The notes: generated from the sequence alone by a model not told the origin. Counted from the stretch's first letter, positions 25,394-35,688 are shown. The stretch is DNA of 64,000 bases from Haloferax elongans ATCC BAA-1513 (GCF_000336755.1 NZ_AOLK01000006.1:16140-80139), one strand, 5' to 3'. Translations and numbers: made by a program.

Positions 25394-27466
25394 TTACGAA
25401 CCAGACAGTCGTGCGATTCCAACGAGGGCTGGGAGCGCATCTCGACTGTATTTCGAGCTCGCTTCGCCTTGTTCGAGGAGTGTTTGTTCGAGAAGTTGCC
25501 GGCGAAACAGTGCTTTCCGGTATTCCATGTGTGAACCGACAGATGCGCCTGATTCGAATGCATCATCGTGTATGGATACAGTGATGAAGTGATCGATATC
25601 GCTGAGCTCCGGGTTCAGGTAGCTGAATGTGAACTCGGTTTCATCTGCATCGGTCGTGTACGCTCCGACAAGCGTCGCGGCGCTGAGAAATGATGCTGGG
25701 TCGTCACCGTCTTTGTTGAGTGTCAAGCCGAACACGACCTCAGCGTGTGACCCACGGTCAACGTTGAGTTCTGAGACGGCTGTACGCGCGAGTTCGACAC
25801 TCCGCTTGAATCGACTGTACCAGTCTGGTTGGTCCAACCCGTTCAACACGGCTGTGACAACCTTAGCACGGGAGACCGGGACTTGCAACAAGTTCGTTGC
25901 TTCGGCAGGAATGATAATGTCACCATTCATCGCTTCAACTGGGACTGTGAACCCGGAATTACGCAGGTCTTCAGGCCGCGCAACAATCAGATTCCGACGA
26001 CTCTCCGAGAGGTTCATTGAACTGGATTGCGGGTAGTTCGCGGCTTCGAAATCTGGGTTCACAGCGAAGCGAGCATCGTCAAACGTCGGTTCGACTAAGA
26101 ACTCAGCGTCGTCGAATGTGACTCGTTGTTTGAATCGGCAGTCGCTGAAGTCCGGTCCACCAGCGAAGGACGCAGTGTCGAACCATGCTCGCCCGCCGAA
26201 TTCGCTGTTACTGAATATTCCTCGACCATCGAATCTTGAGCCACGGAAATCAGTGTCGCCGTGAACAGTAGCGGAGAACTGGAAGTGGTCGAATGTTGCG
26301 TCTGTCGCGTCAACGCCCCCTTGAATCGTCGAGCCGTGCAGGAATGATTGATGTTCGAACTCGACATCTGCGAGAGACAGGTCGTCGTTGAACGTTGAGT
26401 CGCGGAGATGGATGAAGTTCTCTGCACGCGAACCAGATAGGTTGACCGAGTCGTTGAAAATTGCGTGCGTGAACCATGCCTCGTCGAGAAACGACGTGTT
26501 CGTGAGGGAGACGACGCCGTCGAATTCAGACAGCGAGAAGGAAGTATGCCCGTTGAACGTGGCTTCGTCTGCTTGTGTGCGCGGACCAGTGCATCGCAGA
26601 TCCTCAAAGTCAGCGTCGCCGTCGAACGTGGTTTGTGAGGCGTTCAGAACCCCATCGACAACTGCGTGGCAGAAGCTTGCATCATCAGAAACAGTGCACT
26701 TCGACAAGTCAATCCCGTCTTCGAGTGCGGCTGAATTGAGTCGGAACTCTCCACCGATAGTAGCTCGGTGGAATGTCGCGGTGCCGGTTATTCGTGTTGA
26801 TGCGAAGTCCGCAAGGAGTCGCCAGTTGGCGTTGGCGAAAGAGACATTACCGTCGAACGTTGTCCGAGAAAACCGCGTGTTTGCGTTGAATGATGCGTGT
26901 TGAAAGGTTGTTGCGCCGTGAACCGTGAGACCGCGAGCGTCAACGAAGCCTGCGCTGAGATTGTTCGCTGCGATGCCGCCGTTAATGATTGTGTCGTGGA
27001 AGTTGAGCTTGCCGCCGATATCTGCTCCAGCGAGACTCAGTGGTGCGTCGAACTGCGCACCCTTGGCGTCTAGTGCGCCAGTGATTGCTGCGTTCCCGAT
27101 TAATAACGGGACCTTGATCGTTGCATCGCGTAGGTTGAGAGTCCCATCAATTGTCGCTCCGCGAAGATCAATCGGTGAGCCGTCCGGCGTTGCCAGTACG
27201 CGACCTGAGAGATCCAACTTACCGATACGACCCCCGGCAAAGACTGCTGGGCGATCAGGTGAATTGACTGCATCCAGGAGCGCAGAACTGATAGCATCGG
27301 GTGGGAATTCTCGTTCAGCGCTATGGAATAAGCACCGTTCATCATTACCTTCCCCTGCGGTGTGCGGGCAGTGCGACGGCTCGACTCGTGGTAATGGGAC
27401 CTCGCTGGATGGTTCTGTATGGCTGAGCGTCTCGTATGTGTATGAACAGGTTGAACGTGATGTCAT
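25394..27466 (-). CDS. Pentapeptide-repeat (right-handed beta-helix) protein with N-terminal metal site
   Basis: A 690-residue protein. The N-terminal ~50 residues contain C, then HCPHTAGEGNDERCLFH, a Cys/His cluster that could bind zinc. Residues ~80-450 are pentapeptide-like repeats, with Phe or Leu in the central place every five residues (FDGNVSFANANW; FDDAEFLVEPTFDDARF), which should fold as a four-sided right-handed beta-helix. Proteins of this shape can mimic DNA. The last ~200 residues are a separate alpha/beta domain of unknown type. A small gene precedes it on the same strand with a 46-base gap. It sits between the EVE-McrBC pair and the AddAB-like operon, so a defence role is plausible but unproven. 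Confidence 0.8.
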   Translation of the reverse strand: MTSRSTCSYTYETLSHTEPSSEVPLPRVEPSHCPHTAGEGNDERCLFHSAEREFPPDAISSALLDAVNSPDRPAVFAGGRIGKLDLSGRVLATPDGSPIDLRGATIDGTLNLRDATIKVPLLIGNAAITGALDAKGAQFDAPLSLAGADIGGKLNFHDTIINGGIAANNLSAGFVDARGLTVHGATTFQHASFNANTRFSRTTFDGNVSFANANWRLLADFASTRITGTATFHRATIGGEFRLNSAALEDGIDLSKCTVSDDASFCHAVVDGVLNASQTTFDGDADFEDLRCTGPRTQADEATFNGHTSFSLSEFDGVVSLTNTSFLDEAWFTHAIFNDSVNLSGSRAENFIHLRDSTFNDDLSLADVEFEHQSFLHGSTIQGGVDATDATFDHFQFSATVHGDTDFRGSRFDGRGIFSNSEFGGRAWFDTASFAGGPDFSDCRFKQRVTFDDAEFLVEPTFDDARFAVNPDFEAANYPQSSSMNLSESRRNLIVARPEDLRNSGFTVPVEAMNGDIIIPAEATNLLQVPVSRAKVVTAVLNGLDQPDWYSRFKRSVELARTAVSELNVDRGSHAEVVFGLTLNKDGDDPASFLSAATLVGAYTTDADETEFTFSYLNPELSDIDHFITVSIHDDAFESGASVGSHMEYRKALFRRQLLEQTLLEQGEASSKYSRDALPALVGIARLSGS

Positions 27467-27512
27467 GATGGCGGTGAGTCAGGTAGATTCGAATCGAGAG
27501 CAGTAACTTGCC

Positions 27513-27812
27513 TTAGAAGTCTACTCGGAGTGCTTTGAGTTCGTTCCACTCGCTGTTCTCGTGTCGTTGATACACTTTCCCCTCTGTGTGATTAGCTTTG
27601 AAATAATAGCCCGCCTGGTCTTGTTGCGGTCCGCGGACGGGTACGATTGTATGGTCTTCGTAGATCTCGATTGGTCCTTCGACGGTCACAGGTTTTTTCG
27701 TCCATTCGTGTGCGGTAGAGCTGTACCAACACGACTGACCGGGCGCGAGAGCACAGACGCCGCGATATAGTGATTCAGGAGTTGATTCAGTCGGCTCAGA
27801 ATAGTCCGTCAC
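27513..27812 (-). CDS. Small unknown protein upstream of the pentapeptide-repeat gene
   Basis: A 99-residue acidic protein with two Cys (RGVCALAPGQSCWYS) and many aromatic residues in its second half. No family is recognised. The stop is 46 bases before the pentapeptide-repeat gene start on the same strand, so the two may be cotranscribed. The composition and codon pattern look genuine. Confidence 0.6.
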   Translation of the reverse strand: MTDYSEPTESTPESLYRGVCALAPGQSCWYSSTAHEWTKKPVTVEGPIEIYEDHTIVPVRGPQQDQAGYYFKANHTEGKVYQRHENSEWNELKALRVDF

Positions 27813-27954
27813 AGTACTCGCCTTTCACTACAAGTGATAATAATTCCCCGCCTGAATGATAAATCGGGTGACAGTGCGAAATTCTAAATGATGCTGTAAA
27901 TATGTGAGTTTATGTTCCTGTTCACCGACTCTCTCGAATTTTCCGGGTTAGAAT

Positions 27955-30015
27955 ATGAGTGAGTTAACGCCCCGCTCGTTTGACGGGCTGCTGGTAACGA
28001 CGTCGTTCGGCTCGTTAAACGTGGAAAAAGCTGCGCGCGAAGAGTACAAGGCGCTCCTCGAAACACATGATACAGAAGATGTTCTTGTCGTGACTGGTGC
28101 ACCGACGAGCATGGAGGCGTTTCGTGAAACGTTGAACGCGGAACTTCCTGGTGCAGCCATACCGCGTGTGACGTCGCCGGTTGTTCACGCGACTGATGTT
28201 CTCAACCAGAGTGACGAACGGGTTATCTTGTCTGACGCGTTACGGCGTGAACTGCTTCACCGGTTTCTTTCGGAGTACGAGTGGGAGACAGAGTACCTGC
28301 AGCGCGCTGCCGCGCAACCGTCGTTCATCCAGGACGTGGAACAAGTGATGAGCACGCTCTCGTGGCAGGGAGTCACGCCTGACGAGACGCCGGAACTCCG
28401 CGATATCGCGGGGGCGCTTGATGCGTTCCACGAGCACCTCGCTGAACACGATCATATGGAGCGCGGGCAACTGATTTCGGAGGCGCTTGCTGTCTTGACT
28501 GGTGAGGCTCGCGGTGACGTCGTCGATTTCGACGCTGTACTCGCCGTGGAGTTCGAGGAGTTCTACCCGCTTGATCGGGCGTACTTGGAAGCGCTCGCTT
28601 CTGATTGTGAACTTGTGTGCGTTGCCGAGGAGCACGCGAGTGTTCGTCGAACGTGGATCGAGGCAGGGCCGGTTACTGAGTACGTATCGTTCAGTGAGAC
28701 GCGGCGCGTAGACACCGTGACGCCCTCGACGCGACCGGCAGCAACGGCAGCGTTCCTCGCTGAAGAGTCGCGTCAGGAAGATCCGGAGGAAGGGTCAGTG
28801 TCCGTTCTCGATTCAGCGTCTCGGAACGACCAACTCGCGGATGTCGCCAATCGAATCGAGGAACTTGTCGCTAAGCCGGGGTGGAATCACGATGACATTG
28901 CGGTGGCGACGAAGCAAAGCGGGTCGGGCGTTATTGACGTGATCGAAGCGTTCGAGCAGACTGGCATCCCGACGGAATCAACGACCGTAACCGGGTTCGG
29001 TGATGACCCGGCGATTCGAGAGTTGCTTGCTGTTGTTCGGTATTTTGCAGTTGACGAGGCGACTGAGGCCCAGCGAGAACACGGCCCTGCACTCGATACG
29101 GACCGGTTAGATCGGCTCAGCAGTATGGACGGGCTTGCAGACCCCTTGCGTTTGTGGGCGACAGAATCCGGGTTGAAAGAACGGATTGCTGACCGGGCGT
29201 CGGCGCTTGATGCTCGTGCACAGTTCGGGAACGTTCGTCGTGCGTTCCGCATGGCGGCATTCCTCGAAGACACGGCGTTCTTGGACGCGACGTGGGAGTC
29301 GTTCGAAACAATGCTTGAACGCGCTCACGAGTACGCGCCGCAGGTTAATCAGACGAGTGCGACGGACCTTGACGGCGGTGTTCGGGTTGACCACGTGCAA
29401 GCGATTAAAAACGAGTCGTTCCGTGCAGTGTTCCTCGTGAATCTCATTGACAGTGAGTATCCGGGGACGCCATCATTGACTCGGTTGTTCCCGGCTGAAC
29501 GCGTTGCTTCGATGCCGGATTACCCGGGTGTGACGGATCTCGATGAAGGTAGCGTTGAGGCGACGTTCCCGACTGATTCGACCGCATCAAGCCGCGCCTT
29601 CGCCCAGTATCACGCAGAACACGCTAGACGGCGACTCAGTATAGGGGCCCGTGCCGCAACTGACCGGTTGTACTGTTGCTTGTACGAGTTCGAAGACACG
29701 GCGCTCGAAGAACGAACGCACGCCTCACGGTTCTTAACAGCCGCGTACGAGGACCTTTCGTGGGTCACGGAAGCCGAAGACACTCTCATTACGAGTGAAC
29801 GCGCGGCTGAAGAGCACCTGTTATCACGGGTGGATGACGCGCTTGCCGACGTGCGACGTGTGCAGAGCCAAGACGTGACCGTGTCCCTGGATGACGTAGA
29901 AGCGGATATCGGTGAGATTCAGGCACTTCTCGACCGGAGCGGTGTTCGTGGTGAGGAACTCCGGAAGGCGTTACGGGCGCGCGTTGAGCTGGCGAACGGG
30001 GAGGTGCGGAGATGA
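27955..30015 (+). CDS. AddB/RecC-like inactivated helicase subunit
   Basis: A 686-residue protein. The expected Walker A region near the N-terminus (LLVTTSFGSLNVEKA) lacks the GxGK(T/S) loop, so ATP hydrolysis is unlikely. The C-terminal part has VDHVQAIKNESFRAVFLVNL followed by D-S-E-Y-P, which matches the motif V/VI region of AddB and UvrD-like helicases. This fits an AddB- or RecC-like structural subunit that reads DNA but does not power unwinding. Its stop overlaps the start of the Cas4-like nuclease gene by four bases (ATGA), and that gene in turn overlaps the AddA-like helicase. The three therefore look like one complex, with AddB split into helicase-like and nuclease proteins. Confidence 0.7.
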   Translation: MSELTPRSFDGLLVTTSFGSLNVEKAAREEYKALLETHDTEDVLVVTGAPTSMEAFRETLNAELPGAAIPRVTSPVVHATDVLNQSDERVILSDALRRELLHRFLSEYEWETEYLQRAAAQPSFIQDVEQVMSTLSWQGVTPDETPELRDIAGALDAFHEHLAEHDHMERGQLISEALAVLTGEARGDVVDFDAVLAVEFEEFYPLDRAYLEALASDCELVCVAEEHASVRRTWIEAGPVTEYVSFSETRRVDTVTPSTRPAATAAFLAEESRQEDPEEGSVSVLDSASRNDQLADVANRIEELVAKPGWNHDDIAVATKQSGSGVIDVIEAFEQTGIPTESTTVTGFGDDPAIRELLAVVRYFAVDEATEAQREHGPALDTDRLDRLSSMDGLADPLRLWATESGLKERIADRASALDARAQFGNVRRAFRMAAFLEDTAFLDATWESFETMLERAHEYAPQVNQTSATDLDGGVRVDHVQAIKNESFRAVFLVNLIDSEYPGTPSLTRLFPAERVASMPDYPGVTDLDEGSVEATFPTDSTASSRAFAQYHAEHARRRLSIGARAATDRLYCCLYEFEDTALEERTHASRFLTAAYEDLSWVTEAEDTLITSERAAEEHLLSRVDDALADVRRVQSQDVTVSLDDVEADIGEIQALLDRSGVRGEELRKALRARVELANGEVRR

Positions 30016-30917
30016 GCCGTGCATCGTTGTCACCGTCGCGCTTGGCGATGTACGCGACGTGCCCGCGGCAGTACGATTACGGGTACGCACAGGATGTCAA
30101 CGCACCGGATCGCACTGAACTGTACTTGAATCAAGGCACGATTTATCACGCGACGATCGAAGCGGTGTGTGACGCGACTGACGTTGACGACGACGCAGAT
30201 GTGATTCACGACCGGGCGCTACGTATGTTCGCTGAGACGTGGGAGGACCACTGCAACCCAGCCGACTACGCATCCGATGCACATCAGGTGTACCAGCGCG
30301 CTGAGAACCGCGCCGGGGTTAACGCGTTCTTCGACCCGGACGGCGGAACTGGGATTGACCACGCTCGACACTCTATTGCAACGGAAGTGTGGGTGGAGTG
30401 CGAACGTGATGGTCGCGGTCTTCACGGGAAGGTCGATAACGTCTTGCGAACGGACGACGGGTTGCACGTCATTGACTACAAGCGGAACACGCACGGCATG
30501 CTGTCGTCACGGACCGCAGAATACCTGGACGGCCATCTCGCTGGAGAGGCCCACGAACCGGAACGCGTGAAGAACGCGTTCCAGACGGCGACGTACGTCG
30601 AGGGCGTGAAGAACGAGTCGTTCTACGAGGACGGGATGGATACCCGGTTCAGTTTCTACGGGCTTCTCAACAACACTTCGTTCGAGAGTACGCCGTCGGG
30701 GTACGATGTCTCTGCACGCGGATGGTCACGGGAGACAACTGAGATTTACGAAGAACACTACGACACGATTTGGGCGTTGATTCGAGACGCTCACGACGGT
30801 ATAACGAGTGAAGCGTACGAACCGGTTCCGTTCGCGCTGATTAGTGAAGAGGCATGTTCGGGGTGTGAGTACGCGGAAATGTGTGCTGACCGCCTGGCAG
30901 AGGAGGTTCGACGATGA
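30012..30917 (+). CDS. Cas4/AddB-type PD-(D/E)XK nuclease with iron-sulfur cysteines
   Basis: A 301-residue nuclease. CPRQYDY near residue 17 and CSGCEYAEMC near the end give the one-plus-three cysteine pattern (C ... CxxCxxxxxC) that holds a 4Fe-4S cluster in AddB, Cas4 and Dna2. Between them are GTIYHATIE (motif I His), KVDNVLRTDDGLHVIDYKRN (Asp, then D-Y-K) and FQTATYV (the Q/Y motif). It should cut single-stranded DNA ends. The ATGA overlaps on both sides show coupling to the AddB-like gene before and the AddA-like gene after. In bacteria the same domain is the C-terminus of AddB; here it is a separate protein. Confidence 0.88.
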   Translation: MSRASLSPSRLAMYATCPRQYDYGYAQDVNAPDRTELYLNQGTIYHATIEAVCDATDVDDDADVIHDRALRMFAETWEDHCNPADYASDAHQVYQRAENRAGVNAFFDPDGGTGIDHARHSIATEVWVECERDGRGLHGKVDNVLRTDDGLHVIDYKRNTHGMLSSRTAEYLDGHLAGEAHEPERVKNAFQTATYVEGVKNESFYEDGMDTRFSFYGLLNNTSFESTPSGYDVSARGWSRETTEIYEEHYDTIWALIRDAHDGITSEAYEPVPFALISEEACSGCEYAEMCADRLAEEVRR

Positions 30918-33900
30918 GCGATTCTGAATACCCGTCGTGGTTCCCCGTCCCTGAAGAAGACGTGACGCCGCAACCGCAGCAAGGGTCAATTATCGACTCG
31001 TCCGCGTACCCGATGCGTGTACTCGCCGGCGCAGGGACTGGGAAAACGTTCACAATGGTACGGAAAGTCGAGCGGCTCATCGACGAGGAAGACGTGTCGC
31101 CAGACAGGATCCTCGCGTTGACGTTCACGAACAACGCGGCGGACTCGATGCGTGAGAAACTGAACGCAAAACTCGGCGCAGCGGGATACGACATTGATGC
31201 GTACACGTACCACTCGATTTGCAACGAGATACTCACCGATTACGCGTACGAAGCAGGCCTCGATCCGGACTTCGACGTGGCGACGGACGCTGAAAAATAT
31301 GCGATCGTGCTGGACGTCCTCGACGAAATCGAATACCGGTTCGTTAAGCCGAACGTGTACGGGAGCGACGGGTACGCGTCAGGCGCAGCGTCGAAGCTAT
31401 TGAACTTCATCGGGTCGATGAAACGTAGCGGGATCACGCCAGACGACATCGACACGTTCCTCGGACCAGCCGAACGCGTGTACGGCCTCGCTGACCTGTC
31501 TGAACGGATTGAAGACATCGCTAGTGACCACCTTGGCGGCCGGTCTGTTTCGACGGTGCTTGATGCACTCCCTGCAGTGCGCTCAGACCTTACCGATGAG
31601 CGCGACGCGCTGGGAACAGACGGCATCGAAGCCAGTGCACGGGACTTCGTTGAGCGCCTCATCGACCTCATCGAGGCATTCGAAACCGCTTTCGAAGCCC
31701 ACGAGACTGGTGAGCGAGAACTTCCAGACAACGCGTACAAACTCCCGAAATATCTGCTCGGCGGGTACGCGAGCGGAGCCCCGACCGGGATTCCTGACGA
31801 CCTTGACCTCGAACTCACAGAACACCTCGACTCGTTCGTCAGTGACTGTCTCACCGCTCGTGATTTAAATGCGGGTTACGCCGCGTACGAACGCGAACTC
31901 TCCGAACGGAACCTTATTGACTTCGACGGGTTAGTCGTCGAGGCCGCCGGGTTGATGGACTCACCGGTCGGCGAGGAAATCGCGTCGCGGTGGGATTACG
32001 TGTTCTGTGACGAGTTCCAGGACACGGATCGTCTCCAGTTCGATCTCGTCACATCGCTCGTCACTGATGATAACCTGTTTGTCGTCGGTGACGACGACCA
32101 AGCGATCTACGAGTGGCGCGGCGCGCACGTAGCCAACATCACTGACGAGCTCGACGCCGCGTTCGACGCGCTTACTGACGAGCCGTTAGAGGAGAATTTC
32201 CGGTCGCATCAACCGATTCTCGACTTGGCGAACGAAGCCATCACGAAGCTCGACGAGCGAGAGCGGCACAAGACCCTGCATCGAGTCAACGAACCGGCGT
32301 ACGACGGCGACACAGTTGCCACAGTCGAACTTCCAGATGACGACAGCGACACGGACGGTGCAGCGCAACTCCGAACCGTTGTACAGAACCTGTTGTCCGG
32401 AGGCGCTGCGAATCTCGACACTGCGTATGACCCGGGAGACATCGCGCTTCTCGTCCGGAAAAACAAGCATGCAACACCTGTCCTCGAAGCTTTCGAGGAC
32501 GCTGGAATCCCGTACCAAGTCGCCGGTGACCTCGCTACGGAGTCAGTTGGTGTTGGCACTGTCACTGCCTACCTGAAAGCCCTGGCGCGAACGGAAGACG
32601 AAGTTAGTTGGAACCGCATCTTGATGATGCGATACCGGTTGTGCGACGCAGACCTTCGCACACTCAACGCTGGCGACGACCCCCTCGTCGAGACGCTGTG
32701 CGACGCCCCGCTTGACGAGTTTGATGAACCAGGCCGCATCTCAGAGGCACGCGACCACGTCACCGAACTCCTCGAAGCTCGTGACGCTGCGTCGCTCAGG
32801 CACTTGTACCGTGAACTCAAAGATATCACGAACATTGAGTGGTACCTCAGCGAGCAGGAGCGCCGCGATCTCGCGCAACTCGACGACATCGTTGAGCAGT
32901 ACGGCGACAGCGCCGTGCAACCGCCGCTTAATCCGGAGTTCATAGATTCACTCGAACACTACGACTCGCTGTTCGACGAAAGCGGGGCCGCGCCAACAAG
33001 CCAGCCAGACGTAGCTACCGACGCGGTTAACATCATGACTATCCACAAAAGCAAGGGCCTAGACTTCCCCGTCGTTCTCATCCCACAAGTCACAGCCGAC
33101 GAGTGGGCACCGAGCTCACGCGCGTACGATGCGCTCGAAACCGGGCTCACCGACGGTTCAGCGGAAGTGTTCGACGAAGACTACGTCACGCGTGATGCCC
33201 GCGAAACGCGCCGCGTGTTCCATGTCGGGATTACGCGCGCCGAAGACATCCTCGTTCTACAAGGCAAGAGCGACAGAGACGACACTGACGAAGAAGAAGA
33301 CCTGATTTCGAACGCAGTCCGTGAGATACTACCTGCTCGGATTCCGTGGCAACCTGGACGCAGCCACCTCCCAATCTGGACTGACGTGCGAGAATGCCTC
33401 TCAGATAACGCGGCTGACTGGACCGACACGCTCGCTAAGGAGACCATCGGGAATGTCGGTGGCTCAGTCAGACACAACGGGAGCGAACTCACGGTTCAGG
33501 CTGCGCGCGACCGGGTGATAGACCTCGCAACGATGTCGACCAGCGGGGAAATCGAAACGATAAGCGGAAACTCACGGCTCAACGTCAAGTCACTGTCTGG
33601 CCCGTCGAAACCATCCCCCTCACTCTCACACAGTTACACGTCACTTGCATCGTACGAGGAATGCCCGCGTAGCCATTACCTCGATTACGTCGTCAACGCC
33701 TTCCGGGACTATCACGACACGGGCAACACCACTGGCGGGGACGTATCACAACGCGACATCGGGTTGCTGTTTCATGACGTTGCAGAGCAAGCCGCGAACA
33801 AGAACGCCCCACGTCGGGAGGAATGGTACGAGATCGGTGAACGACTTGCTAGTCACCAGCGAGCTGAGGACGCCCTCCCTGCAGTTAAAGAGTGCATCGA

Positions 33901-34366
33901 CCGATACTTCGAGTTAGACTTAGCCGGCTACGAGATCATCGACGCAGAGCGACAGTTCGAACTCAGTATCGACGGCCACGAACTCATTGGGTTCATTGAC
34001 GCTGTCTACCGGACGCCTGACGACGAGCTTCTCGTTGTTGATTACAAGGCGACCGAACGTCACCGCGACTTACAGAAGGACAAGCAACTTCCAATCTACC
34101 TGCTAGCATGTCGTGACATGTACGACGAGCCCGTAACGCGTGCGGGGTATACGTATGTCGGCAACATCGGTCCGAAAGTCGAATCCCGAAGCTTCACCGA
34201 GTCCGAACTGGAGGCTGTCAAAGACAGCATATCGGCGTCGATGAACCTGATTGCAGAGTTCACGTACAGCCGGTACACAGCCGGTGACCACTGTCAATGG
34301 TGCCAACACAATCAGCTCCCCTGCTCACCGGACTCGTTCACTAGGGGCACGGGGTTCGGTGAGTGA
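30914..34366 (+). CDS. UvrD/AddA-like helicase-nuclease
   Basis: An 1150-residue superfamily 1 helicase. Walker A is AGAGTGKT (~38-45), motif II/III is DEFQDTDRLQ ... DDQAIYEWRG, and motif V is TIHKSKGLDFPVVLIP. The C-terminal ~270 residues add a nuclease: CPRSHYLDYV, LLFHDVAEQA, IDAVYRTPDDELLVVDYKAT, QLPIYLLA and CQWCQHNQLPC. The cysteines again give C ... CxxCxxxxxC, so this nuclease should also hold an iron-sulfur cluster. Together with the two upstream genes it forms an AddAB/RecBCD-like end-processing complex. Such complexes repair breaks and degrade foreign linear DNA. Confidence 0.9.
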   Translation: MSDSEYPSWFPVPEEDVTPQPQQGSIIDSSAYPMRVLAGAGTGKTFTMVRKVERLIDEEDVSPDRILALTFTNNAADSMREKLNAKLGAAGYDIDAYTYHSICNEILTDYAYEAGLDPDFDVATDAEKYAIVLDVLDEIEYRFVKPNVYGSDGYASGAASKLLNFIGSMKRSGITPDDIDTFLGPAERVYGLADLSERIEDIASDHLGGRSVSTVLDALPAVRSDLTDERDALGTDGIEASARDFVERLIDLIEAFETAFEAHETGERELPDNAYKLPKYLLGGYASGAPTGIPDDLDLELTEHLDSFVSDCLTARDLNAGYAAYERELSERNLIDFDGLVVEAAGLMDSPVGEEIASRWDYVFCDEFQDTDRLQFDLVTSLVTDDNLFVVGDDDQAIYEWRGAHVANITDELDAAFDALTDEPLEENFRSHQPILDLANEAITKLDERERHKTLHRVNEPAYDGDTVATVELPDDDSDTDGAAQLRTVVQNLLSGGAANLDTAYDPGDIALLVRKNKHATPVLEAFEDAGIPYQVAGDLATESVGVGTVTAYLKALARTEDEVSWNRILMMRYRLCDADLRTLNAGDDPLVETLCDAPLDEFDEPGRISEARDHVTELLEARDAASLRHLYRELKDITNIEWYLSEQERRDLAQLDDIVEQYGDSAVQPPLNPEFIDSLEHYDSLFDESGAAPTSQPDVATDAVNIMTIHKSKGLDFPVVLIPQVTADEWAPSSRAYDALETGLTDGSAEVFDEDYVTRDARETRRVFHVGITRAEDILVLQGKSDRDDTDEEEDLISNAVREILPARIPWQPGRSHLPIWTDVRECLSDNAADWTDTLAKETIGNVGGSVRHNGSELTVQAARDRVIDLATMSTSGEIETISGNSRLNVKSLSGPSKPSPSLSHSYTSLASYEECPRSHYLDYVVNAFRDYHDTGNTTGGDVSQRDIGLLFHDVAEQAANKNAPRREEWYEIGERLASHQRAEDALPAVKECIDRYFELDLAGYEIIDAERQFELSIDGHELIGFIDAVYRTPDDELLVVDYKATERHRDLQKDKQLPIYLLACRDMYDEPVTRAGYTYVGNIGPKVESRSFTESELEAVKDSISASMNLIAEFTYSRYTAGDHCQWCQHNQLPCSPDSFTRGTGFGE

Positions 34367-34404
34367 GGCGTCTTTCTAACTAATTGTCGTACAGTGTTTC
34401 TTTC

Positions 34405-35688
34405 CTATCGATCGAATGCCTCTTCCAACTTCCCGTACATTCTTCTCCGCCGAGCCTTCCGCTCTTGCTCTCTCGACAGATAATTCCGTAGCACAACCTC
34501 AGTCGACGAACTCCCTTGGTCTTCAGCGACCCCCTCCAATCCCTCCAGAACCTCACCAACTGCCTCCTGATATGCCGAGTACCAAAACCTCCGTCCCATC
34601 TTCGGCGTGGGTGTATCCCCGTTAACAACCACTCCAGCACGGTCAGCAAGTTGCTTGAACCGGCGACGAACTGTACTTACGGACATGTGTCCCGTCGACG
34701 ACGACCGAGAGGGAAACAAATACCCGTTCCAGTTCTCACGGTCGGAAAGCACATCGACACGATCAGCGACGACGTCCACGCCATACAGCAACGTCACCTC
34801 ACCAGGTCCGTTCTTGCGCTCACCATCACCGAACGACAGGTGTGGATCCTCTGCATCCAAGACCACCTGGTCGACGTGCAACGCGGCAACCTCGGAGGGC
34901 CGTAACCCCCAGCCAGCAAGCGCAACGACGAGCAACTCCGCTTCGGGTGAATCTACCTCACTGTAGATTCGACGCACCTGCGACGCCGACAGCGCCTGTG
35001 GATCAGGTTCGCTGGCTTCCCACCCGAACTCCTCGCCGGCCTCCGAAAGTGGGTTGTACTTCGCGTACTTCCGGCGCTTCACGAACGCATACCACGCTCT
35101 GGCGACGTGCAGATACTCGAGCTTCGACCGGTCAGTCGATAGCTCTTCGTCGAACGCGTCGAGGACGGCGAGACACCGCTCTATCTCTCGCGGCTGCTGG
35201 TCTAACTCAGACAGCGGTTCGAGCAACGCATCAGTCCCGTGCAGTTCTCGATACGTCCGAACCCACTTCGCTAATCTCGTCCGGTGGGTTTCGACAGTAC
35301 TCTCTGCTCGTCCACCACGGGTCTCAATCGACGTGAGATACGCTTCGAGCGCGTTCACAGTATCCTCGTGGTCGACGTTCCACTCCCACTCCTCAGACGT
35401 ATCGTCTTCGAGGCCGACAACGTCGACGAAGAACTGCTTAGGCGTCAAATCGTGATTCTCGCGTAGCGCGTACGCGATACCACTGTATCCGTGTTCGGTG
35501 AGCCAGTCGTAGGTCGGAACGTCGCGGTCCTCGTCGAACCCATCGCGATATCGCTTCGGTGCGATGTCTTGCCAGTAGACGTCGACGAGTTCGTCGAGGT
35601 CCATACGCGACCAGTTGTAGCGACGGCTACGCGTCTCCGGGTCCGTGGATTCCTCGTCGGATCGCTGGCTGTTGGACTGCCTTGTCAT
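34405..35688 (-). CDS. Tyrosine recombinase (integrase)
   Basis: A 427-residue phage-type integrase. The catalytic domain shows AGWGLRPSEVAALH (first Arg), KMGRRFWYSAYQEA (the H/K-x-x-R box, with Lys or Met before GRR where His is usual) and VVLRNYLSREQ (nucleophilic Tyr). The N-terminal ~170 residues are the SAM-like core-binding domain. It ends 38 bases after the AddA-like gene on the opposite strand. Its upstream region and first ~55 codons are repeated, in decayed form, at 42.3-42.6 kb. It is the likely enzyme that placed the cargo between the two copies, though that link is inference. Confidence 0.88.
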   Translation of the reverse strand: MTRQSNSQRSDEESTDPETRSRRYNWSRMDLDELVDVYWQDIAPKRYRDGFDEDRDVPTYDWLTEHGYSGIAYALRENHDLTPKQFFVDVVGLEDDTSEEWEWNVDHEDTVNALEAYLTSIETRGGRAESTVETHRTRLAKWVRTYRELHGTDALLEPLSELDQQPREIERCLAVLDAFDEELSTDRSKLEYLHVARAWYAFVKRRKYAKYNPLSEAGEEFGWEASEPDPQALSASQVRRIYSEVDSPEAELLVVALAGWGLRPSEVAALHVDQVVLDAEDPHLSFGDGERKNGPGEVTLLYGVDVVADRVDVLSDRENWNGYLFPSRSSSTGHMSVSTVRRRFKQLADRAGVVVNGDTPTPKMGRRFWYSAYQEAVGEVLEGLEGVAEDQGSSSTEVVLRNYLSREQERKARRRRMYGKLEEAFDR

